Shown here in pieces: positions 22,601 to 34,318 of a stretch of 64,000 nucleotides of DNA (its first letter is position 1; every line of letters begins with the position of its first letter). The stretch covers positions 4,034,515-4,098,514 of the forward strand of contig NW_024037060.1 in assembly GCF_015706575.1 (NCBI RefSeq), written 5' to 3'. The stretch comes from Patiria miniata (taxonomy: Eukaryota > Echinodermata > Asteroidea > Valvatida > Asterinidae). The notes below the pieces were generated by a model. That model saw only the letters and a program-made list of their open reading frames with translations, was not told where the DNA came from and did no database searches. Both the position numbers and the translations under genes were made by a program.

Positions 22601-25600
22601 TTGTCTATATATCCTCCACAATAGACGTCACCTGGAGGCGCAGTCACCCTACATCTTTCGTCCAGATCTTCGTCCATTACAACTATACGTGGGAACAAGC
22701 TGAAAATAGAGGTATAGCCGTAGCTCTACAGACCCGTTTCCGACACGGCCTTATACTTCCTTCACCGTTAGACAAGACTTTACAAAATTGAGTGAATTCG
22801 TTTATGCCATTCTGTAAAATAAAAAAAGGAAGATGAAGCAAACTATGGTAATGAAATGTGGCCGCACACGCCTGACGGTTCGTTTGTATTTCTTGAAGTT
22901 ATTTTACATCTTTAGACATAAATATAAAATTGAATTAAAAGGAAACGTAAAACCACATGAACAGGGGCTGTCAAGGACAAACAAAAGCATAAAACACTGT
23001 CATCAAACGATGTGTTTGTAATGTAAACGCGAATTTTGACGAACGCTTTGAAAATTTATGATTTTGGATGAGGTTGAATTTCCTGGCTAATAAAATAATG
23101 CTGCAGTAAAAATTAGTCGCCTCTAGTTTCTTAAACACAACTGAACAGGCAGTTTATCTTGTCCAACACTTTTGAAATACTACAATCCAAATAAACAATA
23201 CATCTAAATTTAAGACAGCTTATCCTGTCTTCAGTTTACACTCTGCGTCCAAACACCGGAAAGTACAGGGTTGACTGAGAGCCTGATATTGTCAGTATTG
23301 ACGACTCTTCTGGATCATGTTCATCAGCGAGGAAGCCTGGTGTCTCTGGTAAAAATCAGGCGTCCGACAATCGTCCTCAATAAAATGATGCTGTATCCAT
23401 TACAGGCTCTTACATCTTGGGTTACAGTGAGGGCAGGTTGGCTGACGGCCTCTCTCGATTTGATCCCGTCAAACGAGGTGTCTGCCAACGCCAAGAAATT
23501 AGGAAAACCAAATCGAATTATCTTTCGATAAATCGAAAGCCGATCAAGAGTAATAAGAATACCCTGGGGTGTTTTGCCGCTGTGTGATTCCAGCGAAAAG
23601 GACGGGTATTATAAGGCGCGAGCTTTTTGTGGCCAAACACATCGTGTTTTTTTCTCTACAAAGGATAATTTTGCGAATGGTGAGATTCAAGACGAGATGA
23701 TGACATTTTTTTCTGACCTGTCTGCATCCCTGTCTTCGTCCAGCTGAATTGTTTGCTCCCAAAGAAAATTGATGGTAATTCAAAATCTGTTGAAGTTGAA
23801 GCTGAAATCAACAATTATTGCAAGAATGCACCATAAGCAAACGTTTTTCCGCTCAAATTTAAGAATTATGATTTTTTTCGGCATGATGTTGGCTGAAGAG
23901 GGATCTTGGTGAGGCGGTCCTGCATTCTATCAACATTAATGTATTCTGATCAAATTTTTAACTAGTTTCATACAAAAATGACCATTTAGATTTTTCAGTG
24001 TGATTTGACAAGGAACTACAATTATGGGTGTAAAGTCTGTAGGTTTCATTTGCTCGTGCAGTTAAAAGGAAACATTTCGTTCGTTCTGATAGGTTCAATT
24101 AGGCCTATACTTGTAATAAATTGACCTCGATATATTCGCTTTCTCAGCCTTTTCGCAGCCAATTGCTAGAAACCTGTCATGTACAAAGCTCGATTTCTCT
24201 GCAAAGTGGCACCACTATAAATAAGTGTTGAATTATCGCGACTTTCCACCGATTTGGAGGTGCCAGATTACTTTTGAATCACCGTGAAATGATATGACCA
24301 AAATGTTGCGGGGAAAAACAAATCCAGATGGGGTCTGACAGCCAGACCCCGGCCCCCCTCAATTGAACATTCATCGATGTATGAAAAGGTATATCATTTC
24401 AAAAGCAACATGCCTTCACACAAAAGTAAAAGGAAGATGGGCAGGGATCGAGGCAGGTCGTATGGACACAGATGATCGGAGTACAAACACTGTCTGTGTT
24501 TTTACTGGCGAATTTGCATCGTATCGGGAGATGGTGTTAGGTTTCTTGATCGAGGGATGGCCAACTTGGATGAGGAGAGGAGTTGGGTTGCTTAGATAAA
24601 CACTTGGCTCTTGCAGAAAGCAAGGAACGAAGAGGTATTTATATGGAATCGTTCTCCAAAGAAAAGAACGGGAAAGTCAGAGACAACGCAATTGAAAACT
24701 CTTATTTTAAGGTAGAACGGGCTCTGCCCTTTACAGAGATATTTCAGTGTGTTCAATGAAGATAATATTTACCGAAGGGCCAAGCATTTGAATGAGAAAT
24801 GTGTTTATGAAGTGGATGTTTATACGATATGGTCATATTCTGTTGACGCTATGTTGATGTTTGAAGTTTTGTGAAAGTTTGAGATGGTTTGTATACCTAT
24901 TAAAGCCTGGACATTGAAACAAAGCTACCTTATTTTTTTTGTAAAGAATTTGAACACCTTCCTACATAATCCTGACCACGCAATCATCCGCCAGTGTTCT
25001 GAATTCCTTTAAATTCAAACATGCACTTTGCCGGTTTTGAACCAAAGGAAATCCTCTTGATTTATGTACTATAACTTTGCCAAACTGCATCTGAATCATG
25101 TGCAAAACCAAGAAAGAGGCGTGGCCTACAACTTAAAAAAGATTGTTACTGTATCCCATCCCCTCCCCCCCCCCCCCCCCACATGCCCACGTATAACCTT
25201 ACGGGGTGAAGTTTGTGGGGTACTTGTATTGTGTTCCTTTTACCCTTGCATACAATTGTACCCTTTGTATGGTACCCTAGTACCCACTGGTCCGGTACAA
25301 ACACACCCACACATCCCCTATACACAGGCAAGCATTTGATGTGCATTTTGGAGCATATTTGGAGAACCGTGACCAGTCTTGTAAATTTTAAGGTTTACTT
25401 TCTGCGAGTGTTATAAAACTCCGTGTCATATCAAACGGTTATGATACAATATATAGTAGTCGGATTCTTTGATAAACAGTGTCACTAGAGGGCGCTATTA
25501 GGGCTGGGGAGTCCAAGAATCCATCAGACCGCAACGATCACTCCTTTCGTTGATGCTTTGACACCCATATAGAGCTTGGACCCACCAAAACCTCGTGCTC

Positions 25601-28107
25601 CGGTCCCCGATCCAAGTCTATTTTGATTTAACATCGCAACTGCATGCTGCACTTTTGCCTCAGTCTCTCTCAAGAAGCTCATAACAGCAGATGCAAGTGA
25701 CAGCCGAATAAACCCGCGGTTTTCGCCCGGGTCGATCGTAATGTAATCGTTTCCAGTCTGGCAAACCGGAAGACAACTACGCATGCAGTATTGTAACAAC
25801 CTCAATAACCCGCTCAGCGTCAAGACACACTATAAAGTTAATCAAACAGTTTCTACAATTTATACGTTCAGGTTTTTTCCCCCTCTTCAGCTGGCATTTA
25901 ATATAATTTTCCCGATACGAGTACAGCTATAGCTCATGTATTCTGAAGCTCAATCATGATATTAAAATTCTGTAGAGTTTATAGACAATACACTGCATCA
26001 TTTACCTTACATTAAATGCTATCGCAAGAAGCATTTTATCTGTGCTCGAAATTCGTGGTTTAAACGAACACCAAATACAGACGACATGCCTTTAAGCAGG
26101 TCTTTATTCAAGTTTTATAACAAGAATTAAAAAAAAATATTGGACAGGAGGTGAAAAATAGTGACCGATTTTCATTTTTGTGAAAAATATTAATACAGAA
26201 TTAATTACGTTGTTGTTACAGCATCTCATCACTTGACATGCTGATGCAAGTAAACAAACCAACCTTCGCTTCATCGGGTTGATGACATGAGCCAAGTCAA
26301 TGACTCAAAATGAGAGCTATACAAAGACATAAGTGGGGGCAATATCTTCCTGACTATGGCTAGCGGCTTCTATACCTAAACACCATTGTGGATAAGGTAT
26401 ACGATAGCTTAGAGCCACTACAGTGGTTAACACGAAACTGCACATTGGAAGCCGAGCCACTCTCGAGAAAGATCTCCAAGGCACTTACTGGCGGATTGGC
26501 TCCAAAGGCGATCCGTGCAAAACGGACACTTTCCCCGAACGCTTTGGCGGTCCGGACCCGGCTCACCTGCCGCCTTAAATTGATTTTTGCCCCGATGCGA
26601 AATATCATTATAACTCCCTGATACTTATCATGCCCATTCCTTTCCGCCTACTCTGTTCATAGTCAACATCGATAGGCCCCTCTGAAAGCTCATTTTCTCT
26701 GTGAAGCACATTACAAGGGGGGAGGAAAGATATTTCGCTTGTACATCCTCACTGCGGAAATTAAGAAGTGCAGCTATCGGGGAGATGGAAAGCGAAGATA
26801 CGCATTTCCTCCCGCTGCCGCGAGTCATAAAGATAACAGCAGTGATAAACATTTAACACATTCTATTTGAAGGATAATCTGAAAGTGAAACCACGGTAAT
26901 TACAACACACTTGATAGACCTATCATTCTTAGAATGAGGATCTGGGGACAAACAGGACAACTTTTTGTCTCTCGCATGGGGGGGGGGAGGAGAGGGAGGA
27001 GGGGGGAGGGGGCTAATACGGGAAAAAGCCCTTGGATTGCAAAACCGAAGATAGTTTGTCTAGGGAAAAGAGTTCATTGATTTCGTTCGAGAACCCGGTA
27101 GATTAGCATTACTTCCCGAGACGAGACGTTTTGCAATGCAAAATGCCGACGATACTGTCCGTGCGGAAAGGAATCTCGGACAATAGCCAAAACAAAACCT
27201 AGTTTTGTTTTTCTCAGGGACGGCAAAAAAATTGCTCTGCTTTACTGAAGCCTCATTGGATCAGTGTGCCGACGGATATGCTCGGTGGAGCATCTAGTTT
27301 CGATATTGCTGTCTGCCTTGGATGTTCTCTCACATGGTGCGGACAGCAATGCACGTCACGGTGGATAGCACGAGTAATAGACTGATGACATATGGAATGA
27401 TCCCTCTTCATCTGTACACTCAAAACCCCCCTTATCATCCCTGAGTCCCACTATCGTCCCTTGAGCCCCTTGTTTAGTGTCTTCGACTAGCTTGCGCCCA
27501 AGCATTGGAACGTGTTTACCGGAGCGTTCCAGATCTACCTTAGCGTGCCTGGACGCGAGGTTAACTGTGGGAGGCCAGGGGCTTTAAGGGGGCCAGGGAG
27601 GGAAGGATCCGCCCCGTTTGCTAGTTGACACGGTATCATCGGATCTGGGGTATGCACGGTGGATGACAGGGAATCGGAATTACATTTCACCGTGACAGCT
27701 GGAGGGTTGAGAACCGTCGGAAAGGGTTCAAAGGACGCGTGAGCCGAAATAAGCGGCGGCTACGTCAGAGGTGCATGTTTGCTGCGTTTATTCGGAGGAA
27801 GTTCTCTGATTGGTCACAACTGAAAGACTCGTTAACCAATCACAGCTCGGCATTTGGTAGGAGGTGAAACGCAACAGATTATCTTGTGGCACTTTCACCC
27901 TGAAGTTCGGTATTTTTTCCGCGCTTTGAAAATTATGTATACTGAGTCAGGTGCAAGTCTCATATGCGTGACGCGAACGTGCGAAGAGGACGTCGATATA
28001 TAATATTGTTTTGCTCCCTTTCCGGGAAACTCCACGGCACTGATCTGATTATATGTTTAACTTAAAACTTTGTCAACAACACGCTGTGACAGTTAACATA
28101 GTAATGT

Positions 28108-28190
28108 CACGCCCCAACTATCGCATCGGTCCCAACTATAGTTGGGACTGTCCCAACTATAGTTGGGACCGATGCGATAGTTGGGGCGTG
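28108..28190. repeat. 83-bp near-perfect palindrome
   Basis: The arms 28108-28148 and 28150-28190 are exact reverse complements around a single T. Each arm itself contains the self-complementary cccaactatagttggg, so alternative cruciforms are possible. The inner unit is shared with 14103-14200. Confidence 0.85.
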
Positions 28191-31018
28191 TCAGTAACAA
28201 ACAAGGATTTTTGACCTCGGGCAAGTTGTAATCAACGTTGCTCGCTCCTTGAAATTTTTTCCCAAGGCCAACCGGTATTCTCCATGACATAAAAGCCAAC
28301 ACCTTTCATGTTAACACAACATCGGACAAGTATCGGACAAATTCAGAATGCTGAATTATGATTGACGGGTAAAAAAAAAGAGTCATCTAAGGGCTTCAGA
28401 AAACCCAGGCAAAATATCTTTAACAGGCAGAGATTTTGGAGGCACAACGGCATGCGAGCCACAAACGCTTGTGCTTGGGATAACATCAGGACTCTTAAGC
28501 GTATCTGTACGCCCGAGGGATGGGCAGGCAACACGGCCTAGCTGTCCTCCTGAGACACCCGATAATATAACCAGAAGCATCCATCGTCTTGGCTTACCCC
28601 TTTAACTTGTAAGCTATGCTTGTTAATAAGTCCTTCATCGAGTACACAGATACCGGCCGACATCAGCTGCAAACGTATCACTTGCCTCATGGTTGCTGGG
28701 CAACTCTGACTTATATGCACCCCCGATTCCTCCCTAGAAAGAAAGAAAAAAAAACGCGGGAATTTCCTTCCCGGTTGCATTTTTTTTTTGCAGCAACAAC
28801 GGAAATATTCGAGTTGGCGGAAATGAAAGATTTTAATGTCTCGATTGGTGGTTTTAGATTCCACAGTGTGACGTGAATGTCACCGCGTCGGCCGATATAG
28901 CGCGGGCCCGATTTTAACCAAAAAGCAGGCCAACCTGTCAAGATCTGAAAGCTTTAGAGGCAGAAGGTATCAAAGAAACATTATGTAACAATCTTTTAGG
29001 TAATTTATCGTATACTTTATCCACATAAAACAGTCTTTTTAAGAAATTACTGGCAGGTTTTTTGTTAAATTATCAGCAAAGTGTGATTTGGTGTCTCTCT
29101 TTTTGAAACAAAGTACCCAAAAAATGTCACCAATTTCTTGTGAGGGATATCTTTCCAGGAATGAAATGGCTACGTGCTTTTACACAGAGGAATAATTCGT
29201 AATACGAGTTTAGAGACTCAATGAATATGAATCCACCACTGAAGTTAATAACATGGGCCTACATAATACCCGCTAACATTGAACGGGTAATATGAAAACG
29301 AATACGTCCTAAAACAACAAATGCCATAGTATTTCATTCAACTCAAACAGATCTTAGTCTTTTTGTCACACGCCTCAGGCGGACGAACGCCAGCTGAGAG
29401 AATTGAATCAGAACGTTTTCTCCTTCCTTTTCAAAAACATCATGTTAGAGCCACTTATCATCAGGACATTTGAACCGGAGGGTGTGAGAATAGTTAAACG
29501 AAAACACGCGTAGGCCTACTCAAAAGACTTGATAAGAAAAGGACTGGAAAAACGTGGAACGATCGACACTCCCGTCCAAAAAGCCCTTTCAATTGACAAG
29601 TCTTTAGGGCCTTCTGTCACCGACTCCTACAAGAAAAGTGACTCGTCCACTTGAATTCGGCATTTGACTGAAACATAGAAATGTTGCCTGCTTGTTATCA
29701 TCCAAGACACGGAATGTAGCCAGACATTTTGAACACTTACGAAATGGAGGGGCGATGAAATTCTGTCATTAAGTTTGTTTGCTGAATGAATTTCACTTCA
29801 GAGCGCTCCTTCCGCGCAGCCATCGGCAAGTCTGTAACTGCTGAAATTTAAAAGGTTTTCCGGTTGGTCCAGACTCGACTAGACGCCCGGAGGTTTTTTT
29901 TTAGGGCCTAACACCGTCAAGACCAGCATAATACACACAAACAACTTGTCGATTATATTTTCCAAATCATTTATCCTAATAGGTGTCATATTATAAGCAA
30001 CATTACATGTTTCCTCTTTTCTTATTACGGCACGAATTGACATTGGATTACGATGCATTAAATTTGTCTATGTATTCGTTTACTCGGCCATAGACCTAAA
30101 CAGCCCAATTGCGTATCAATATATAAAATTTCATTCAACGAAAACTGTGCTAATTAAAATGGTAAATCATGCAGTCTCCCGATGAAGGCCGGACGATTTG
30201 CAGATAAATGGATGACATTTTGCTTCATCACCTCTCATCACGAGCCGGGAACCAGGTCGATTCGTTCAGGCTTCAGAAACTTTAATTTTCCGAAAATCTT
30301 TTTATATCGCATAACTAGATTTTCCGGCCAGCGCGCGCGTTCAGACGGGCCATGGTTGTCTGACGCCATGGCGAATACAGTAGCGTTGCACGACAGCGTC
30401 GCATGTGGCAATGTAGACACCCTCGGATGAAAACTCAATTGATTGGGTTACATTCGGGGGGTCGTGGTGAACGAAGCTATGCTGTGGCCGAATTCTTGGA
30501 GACGGGTGTGCAGCCCTAGCGATGTGTTGAGAGGGTGCCGGGATTAAGGTTGCTACTTACAGTATCTTTCAATCATTCCATCAGGTCTTAAGAGGCGAAT
30601 TAACCAGCCTCGTCCGGGATAAAGATTGGGTTGTGGAATGATACACGCTGGAATTGTGATGTCGTGATATCGCTGGGGGCGACGTTTAATACGGTTAGAT
30701 ACGAACCCGATTGACTATAATTGGGTTATAGCATGTGACTTGTGGTTTCAAGCGGTTGAAAGAAGTCGGCCAATATCGTGAAGTGACGAATCGCAAATAC
30801 ATCTGCGGGAAGTCATTAGAATTTGTCAAACACTACGAGCTACTCAATATTGTGCCAACAGCGAAACTCCGACGCGGACGTTGCACAACGCCATGCTTCA
30901 GTGTCAAAACAATAAACGCACTTAATATTCTACGTCCTTCAGAAAGTCAGTCAATAATTGAGCCAATACGAGTACTTTTGCAATGTCTCATGAAGCTACA
31001 TAAAGTGATAGTGTGTAT

Positions 31019-31203
31019 CAGTGGCGTTATTAGGGGTGGGGCACGGGGAAAGCCCCGATCGAGGAATGTGTATTTGTGTCTTTGTCGCCCCTCCCCTCCC
31101 CTTTCCCCCTCCGCCCCTCTGAATTTGGAGGAAAGTAAAAAAAAAACTCCCCTCCCGCTCCCCCTAGCAAATTGGACCCTGTTTATTTTCTTTTACGCCA
31201 CTG
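31019..31203. mobile_element. Degenerate MITE with CAGTGGCGT ends
   Basis: The ends CAGTGGCGTTA and TACGCCACTG are inverted, with a GC-rich middle of runs such as cccctcccctcccc. hAT-like elements often start CAGTGGCG. The flanking 8-mers do not match, so the family call is weak. Confidence 0.45.
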
Positions 31204-32144
31204 GTGCAAGCACGGGCACTGTAACTGCACATTTTCTTTGTCAGAAAACAACAGTAGATTTCAGTGACTGATCATATTTTGTTATATACAGTTGTATGAT
31301 TGAAATAATTAGATCGACCGTGTTTCCTGTTTTTAATCAATCGCGAGCCTGTTGAAGTTGACGAGTGCTGTTTAAAATCAGTTTACCTGATTCTTGGAAT
31401 GTTGACATATGGGAGGACCATCTCTAGTCTCGACCATCAATTGCATTACGAAGATTTGTCAAATGACATCTGCTCTTCCTATAGTTAATCAAATCAATTT
31501 CTGCTATATTCCTTTAATTTAAGATATTCTTTCTGGGGGGTTTCCTTGCATACGTCCATAACCATTAGATCAAGTTATATTAATGTTGAATGCATAGATA
31601 TATTATTGATTTGTCTAGTTACTTTCACGAACGGAACCGAACGTAACCGATCAGAACCGAACCAAACCATAATCAAGCCAAACCGAATCGGACTGGGGGA
31701 AATCGAACCAAATATGAATCTTTCCATTGTAACTTATGAACAACTTAGTACGATACGATACCAATTATTAAGCCACATAGACCTTATACCTTCCTATGAT
31801 ATCAATGGGAACCATAGCCCAAATGCCGGAAATATAACTTGAGCCTTTATTCACATCTCTCCTTTTTTTATCCTCACAAAATGCAGATGATGAAGGCATG
31901 CAGTTTATGACCCGGCATGCTATGTATGTCACGTTATTCCAGCTGGCAAAATAACGAGGGCAGGGAGAGGAATGGAGCACTGGTTTTATGATGAGACATC
32001 TATCACACCGTGTGGGCACGTGCAGTTCCTCCTTGCTATTGAGATATCTGGTTCACAAACAAGCAATAAATATGGCATCCAAAGTAGGCCACTGTGCAAC
32101 CAGAACGGGCAGTACAGATGTTCTTGTGTATAGGTTAAATTGGG

Positions 32145-32300
32145 ATCTACCCGATGTTCCCCAATACCTATGTTCCCCAAAATCCTTAGGGTTAGGGTTA
32201 GGGTTAGGGCTAGGGTTAGGGTTAGATGGTTAGGATTAGGGGTAGGGTTGGGGAACATAGGTATTGGGAAACATTTGTATTGGAGAACATAGGTATGCAC
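32145..32300 (+). mobile_element. Foldback element carrying telomere-like repeats, copy 2
   Basis: It starts tctacccgatgttcccc, continues into five or six TTAGGG-type repeats (32186-32245) and returns through ggggaacataggtatt (twice, degenerate) to aggtatgcac. Ends and inner arms match copy 1 at 16251-16374, so the telomere motif is part of the element. Confidence 0.75.
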
Positions 32301-32338
32301 ACGGTTGATGGCTAGATTATAGTGTACATGTACAGGGT

Positions 32339-32970
32339 TCATTATGGGGTCGAAAACACAATAGACCCCATAAGGAAATCTTTAGAAATCAATCTACCCC
32401 ATATTAAGGGAAACGCTATGGAGTTTGAGATTTCAATAGGAACAAAGGAAAACAAAAGAAGGGAAACAAAGATCTTCCCCATCAAGTATATGTGTGTAAG
32501 GTTGGGATGGTGTAAATCGAGGACACACATGTGAAACATCATCGAGTAATTGAGGACAGGAGTCAAATCGAGGACGACCTCGATTAGAAAACGAGTACAA
32601 AACCAACGGGAGCTGTTGGAAAAAAAGTAAGTATTAACAAGAGATCGATGATGAAGAACAATAGAGAATCCTCGATATACACCATAAACAAACCTGTCTG
32701 CTTGGTGAGTTTGTTTCTGCATTCAATAGGGGATGTTGAACAATAGAGGTCCCCAATTTTCGAAGGTCCCCAATTTGGCGATGTGTACAAAACATACGGA
32801 GTTAAAGTACAAACAAAAGAGGGACAATAGGGGGTCCCCGATTGCAGGCAAATACACACTTGTATGTGTGAGTTTGTATTACAGTCACTATGTGGACATG
32901 TGAACAAAAAATGTCCACATAATGCAGGTTGTGTTGACGTTATGTGGACTAAACCGTGTCCACATAACGT
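32339..32970. repeat. Cluster of short hairpins of related design
   Basis: Several separate small palindromes share the plan (T)TATGNGGNC..GNCCNCATA(A): 32342-32351 with 32364-32373, 32889-32897 with 32913-32921, and 32939-32949 with 32958-32968. Between them are ggtcccc/ggggacc-type variants. They directly follow the telomere-bearing foldback element. Confidence 0.55.
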
Positions 32971-34183
32971 TTCGCCCTCTCTAAAAACAGATTAAGAGGC
33001 ATTTTCGGGTTAGGGTTATCCGTCGCAGAATGAAGAGAAAAATTCAAGAAAATCAAAAAACGAATTTGGGGTTGAAAGAGTTTTTACAGTTCAAGTAAAG
33101 CTATTTTTTTGTACCGAGTTTTCTTAAATACACGAAAACAAAGGAATGTCCACATAATAGAGTATGTAGAACAAACGTGTGTGGGTTTTTTTTTTTGGGG
33201 GGGGGGATTCTTTGAAAGGGGGGAGACTCACAATTTTTTTAAGATTGCGATGAAAATTTGTTTTCCTTTTGCACACCATTAAGGCATTAAAAAAAAATTG
33301 AATTCAATATGGTTTATAGTTCTTAGGCTAAAAAGAGAAACTTTACCCATCGCAGAGGAGAAAATTGTCAATTTCAAGTTGGGATTTATAACAACGCCGA
33401 ATCCGCTAAAAATGGCAGTCGCTTAGTCCCTTTTCGGAAACCTGACCCCTAAAGAAATTCGATTAAATCCAATTCTCATTCCCCAAGGGGATAGCTGGTA
33501 TGACTCCGTCCGATTTTTACTGGACATGCCTTGCTACCCAGGCGTGGCAATCCACGGCGTAGCGATCGCTCTGTAATCCCGCTAGCACCACGGTCAAGAA
33601 TATCTCTTCATTCGATACCAAAGAATTGCAGAAGCGTTAGCCAAAAACCGTGCGTCACAAGCATATCAAATTGAACACTCGAAAAAATCCGCGGATCACC
33701 AGGTATTGGAAATATTAGGTATCAAAACAGGTCGTGTTTTTGATTGAAATATGCCCCTGTTTTTGTGGCTGTTCGGAAGTACAGATCCGAATGCAAGTGG
33801 GGATTGCTTTGGGATGATGATGAAAACTCATAATCAGTAACTAGAGTTTACGGCCAGCTGCCATGGCGAACTTGATATCTAAGGCATAGAAATAGAACGT
33901 TTTTCATTTTGTCTGAATTTGATATGACGGCGGATTATGAAAGTGTAAAGGATGTCAACAAGGTGTCAAGTGTTAGGTAGAATCGGGGAAATGTGTGGAT
34001 TGAAATTCACGAATCGGGAACACTGCTACAATTGATATTGTATAGTTGATTTATTGGGAATAGGTATAGAGTTGCCATGTGCCTATTAGGCCTAGTCTTG
34101 GTTTCATCATTCCCTTTATTGTGCAGTCAGTCCCGTGACAAACGCAGTTTTAAGTTGCCGCGGCGGTAGACGTATAATCAAAT

Positions 34184-34318
34184 CCAGTCCTGGCAATATT
34201 GGCAGCGCTACCCAGGAAATTCAGAGCATACCTCACACGCGTGCATTAGCTTGAATACAGCGCGCGTGAGGTATGCTCGGAATTTCCTGGGTAGCGCTGC
34301 CAATATTGCCAAGACTGG
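34184..34318. mobile_element. 135-bp foldback element
   Basis: The arms 34184-34243 and 34261-34318 are close to perfect inverted copies (tggcaatattggcagcgcta, gcatacctcac), with a 17-base loop. Likely a MITE. No clear flanking duplication. Confidence 0.7.

Larger units (their letters stand above)
19033..30000. other. Non-coding region, no gene recognised
   Basis: About 11 kb has only short open frames without recognisable domains or splice-compatible exons. It contains the CARNMT1 upstream promoter side, a truncated SINE, the hairpin acctgttgtttcaacaacaaggt-type palindrome near 21030 (arms about 11 bp), poly-G/C tracts near 19135, 25165 and 26980, and GC-richer CpG-containing stretches at about 26430-26600 and 27100-27950. 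The latter include ATTGGT/CCAAT boxes near 27810-27840 and could be regulatory. Confidence 0.5.

Noticed and set aside
26388..26621. Overlapping sense and antisense open frames
   Set aside because: No domain or splice-compatible partner exons. Both strands are open because the stretch is GC-rich.
32186..32245. Interstitial telomere marking a chromosome fusion
   Set aside because: The repeats are enclosed by inverted arms shared with a second locus at 16251, so they belong to a mobile element.
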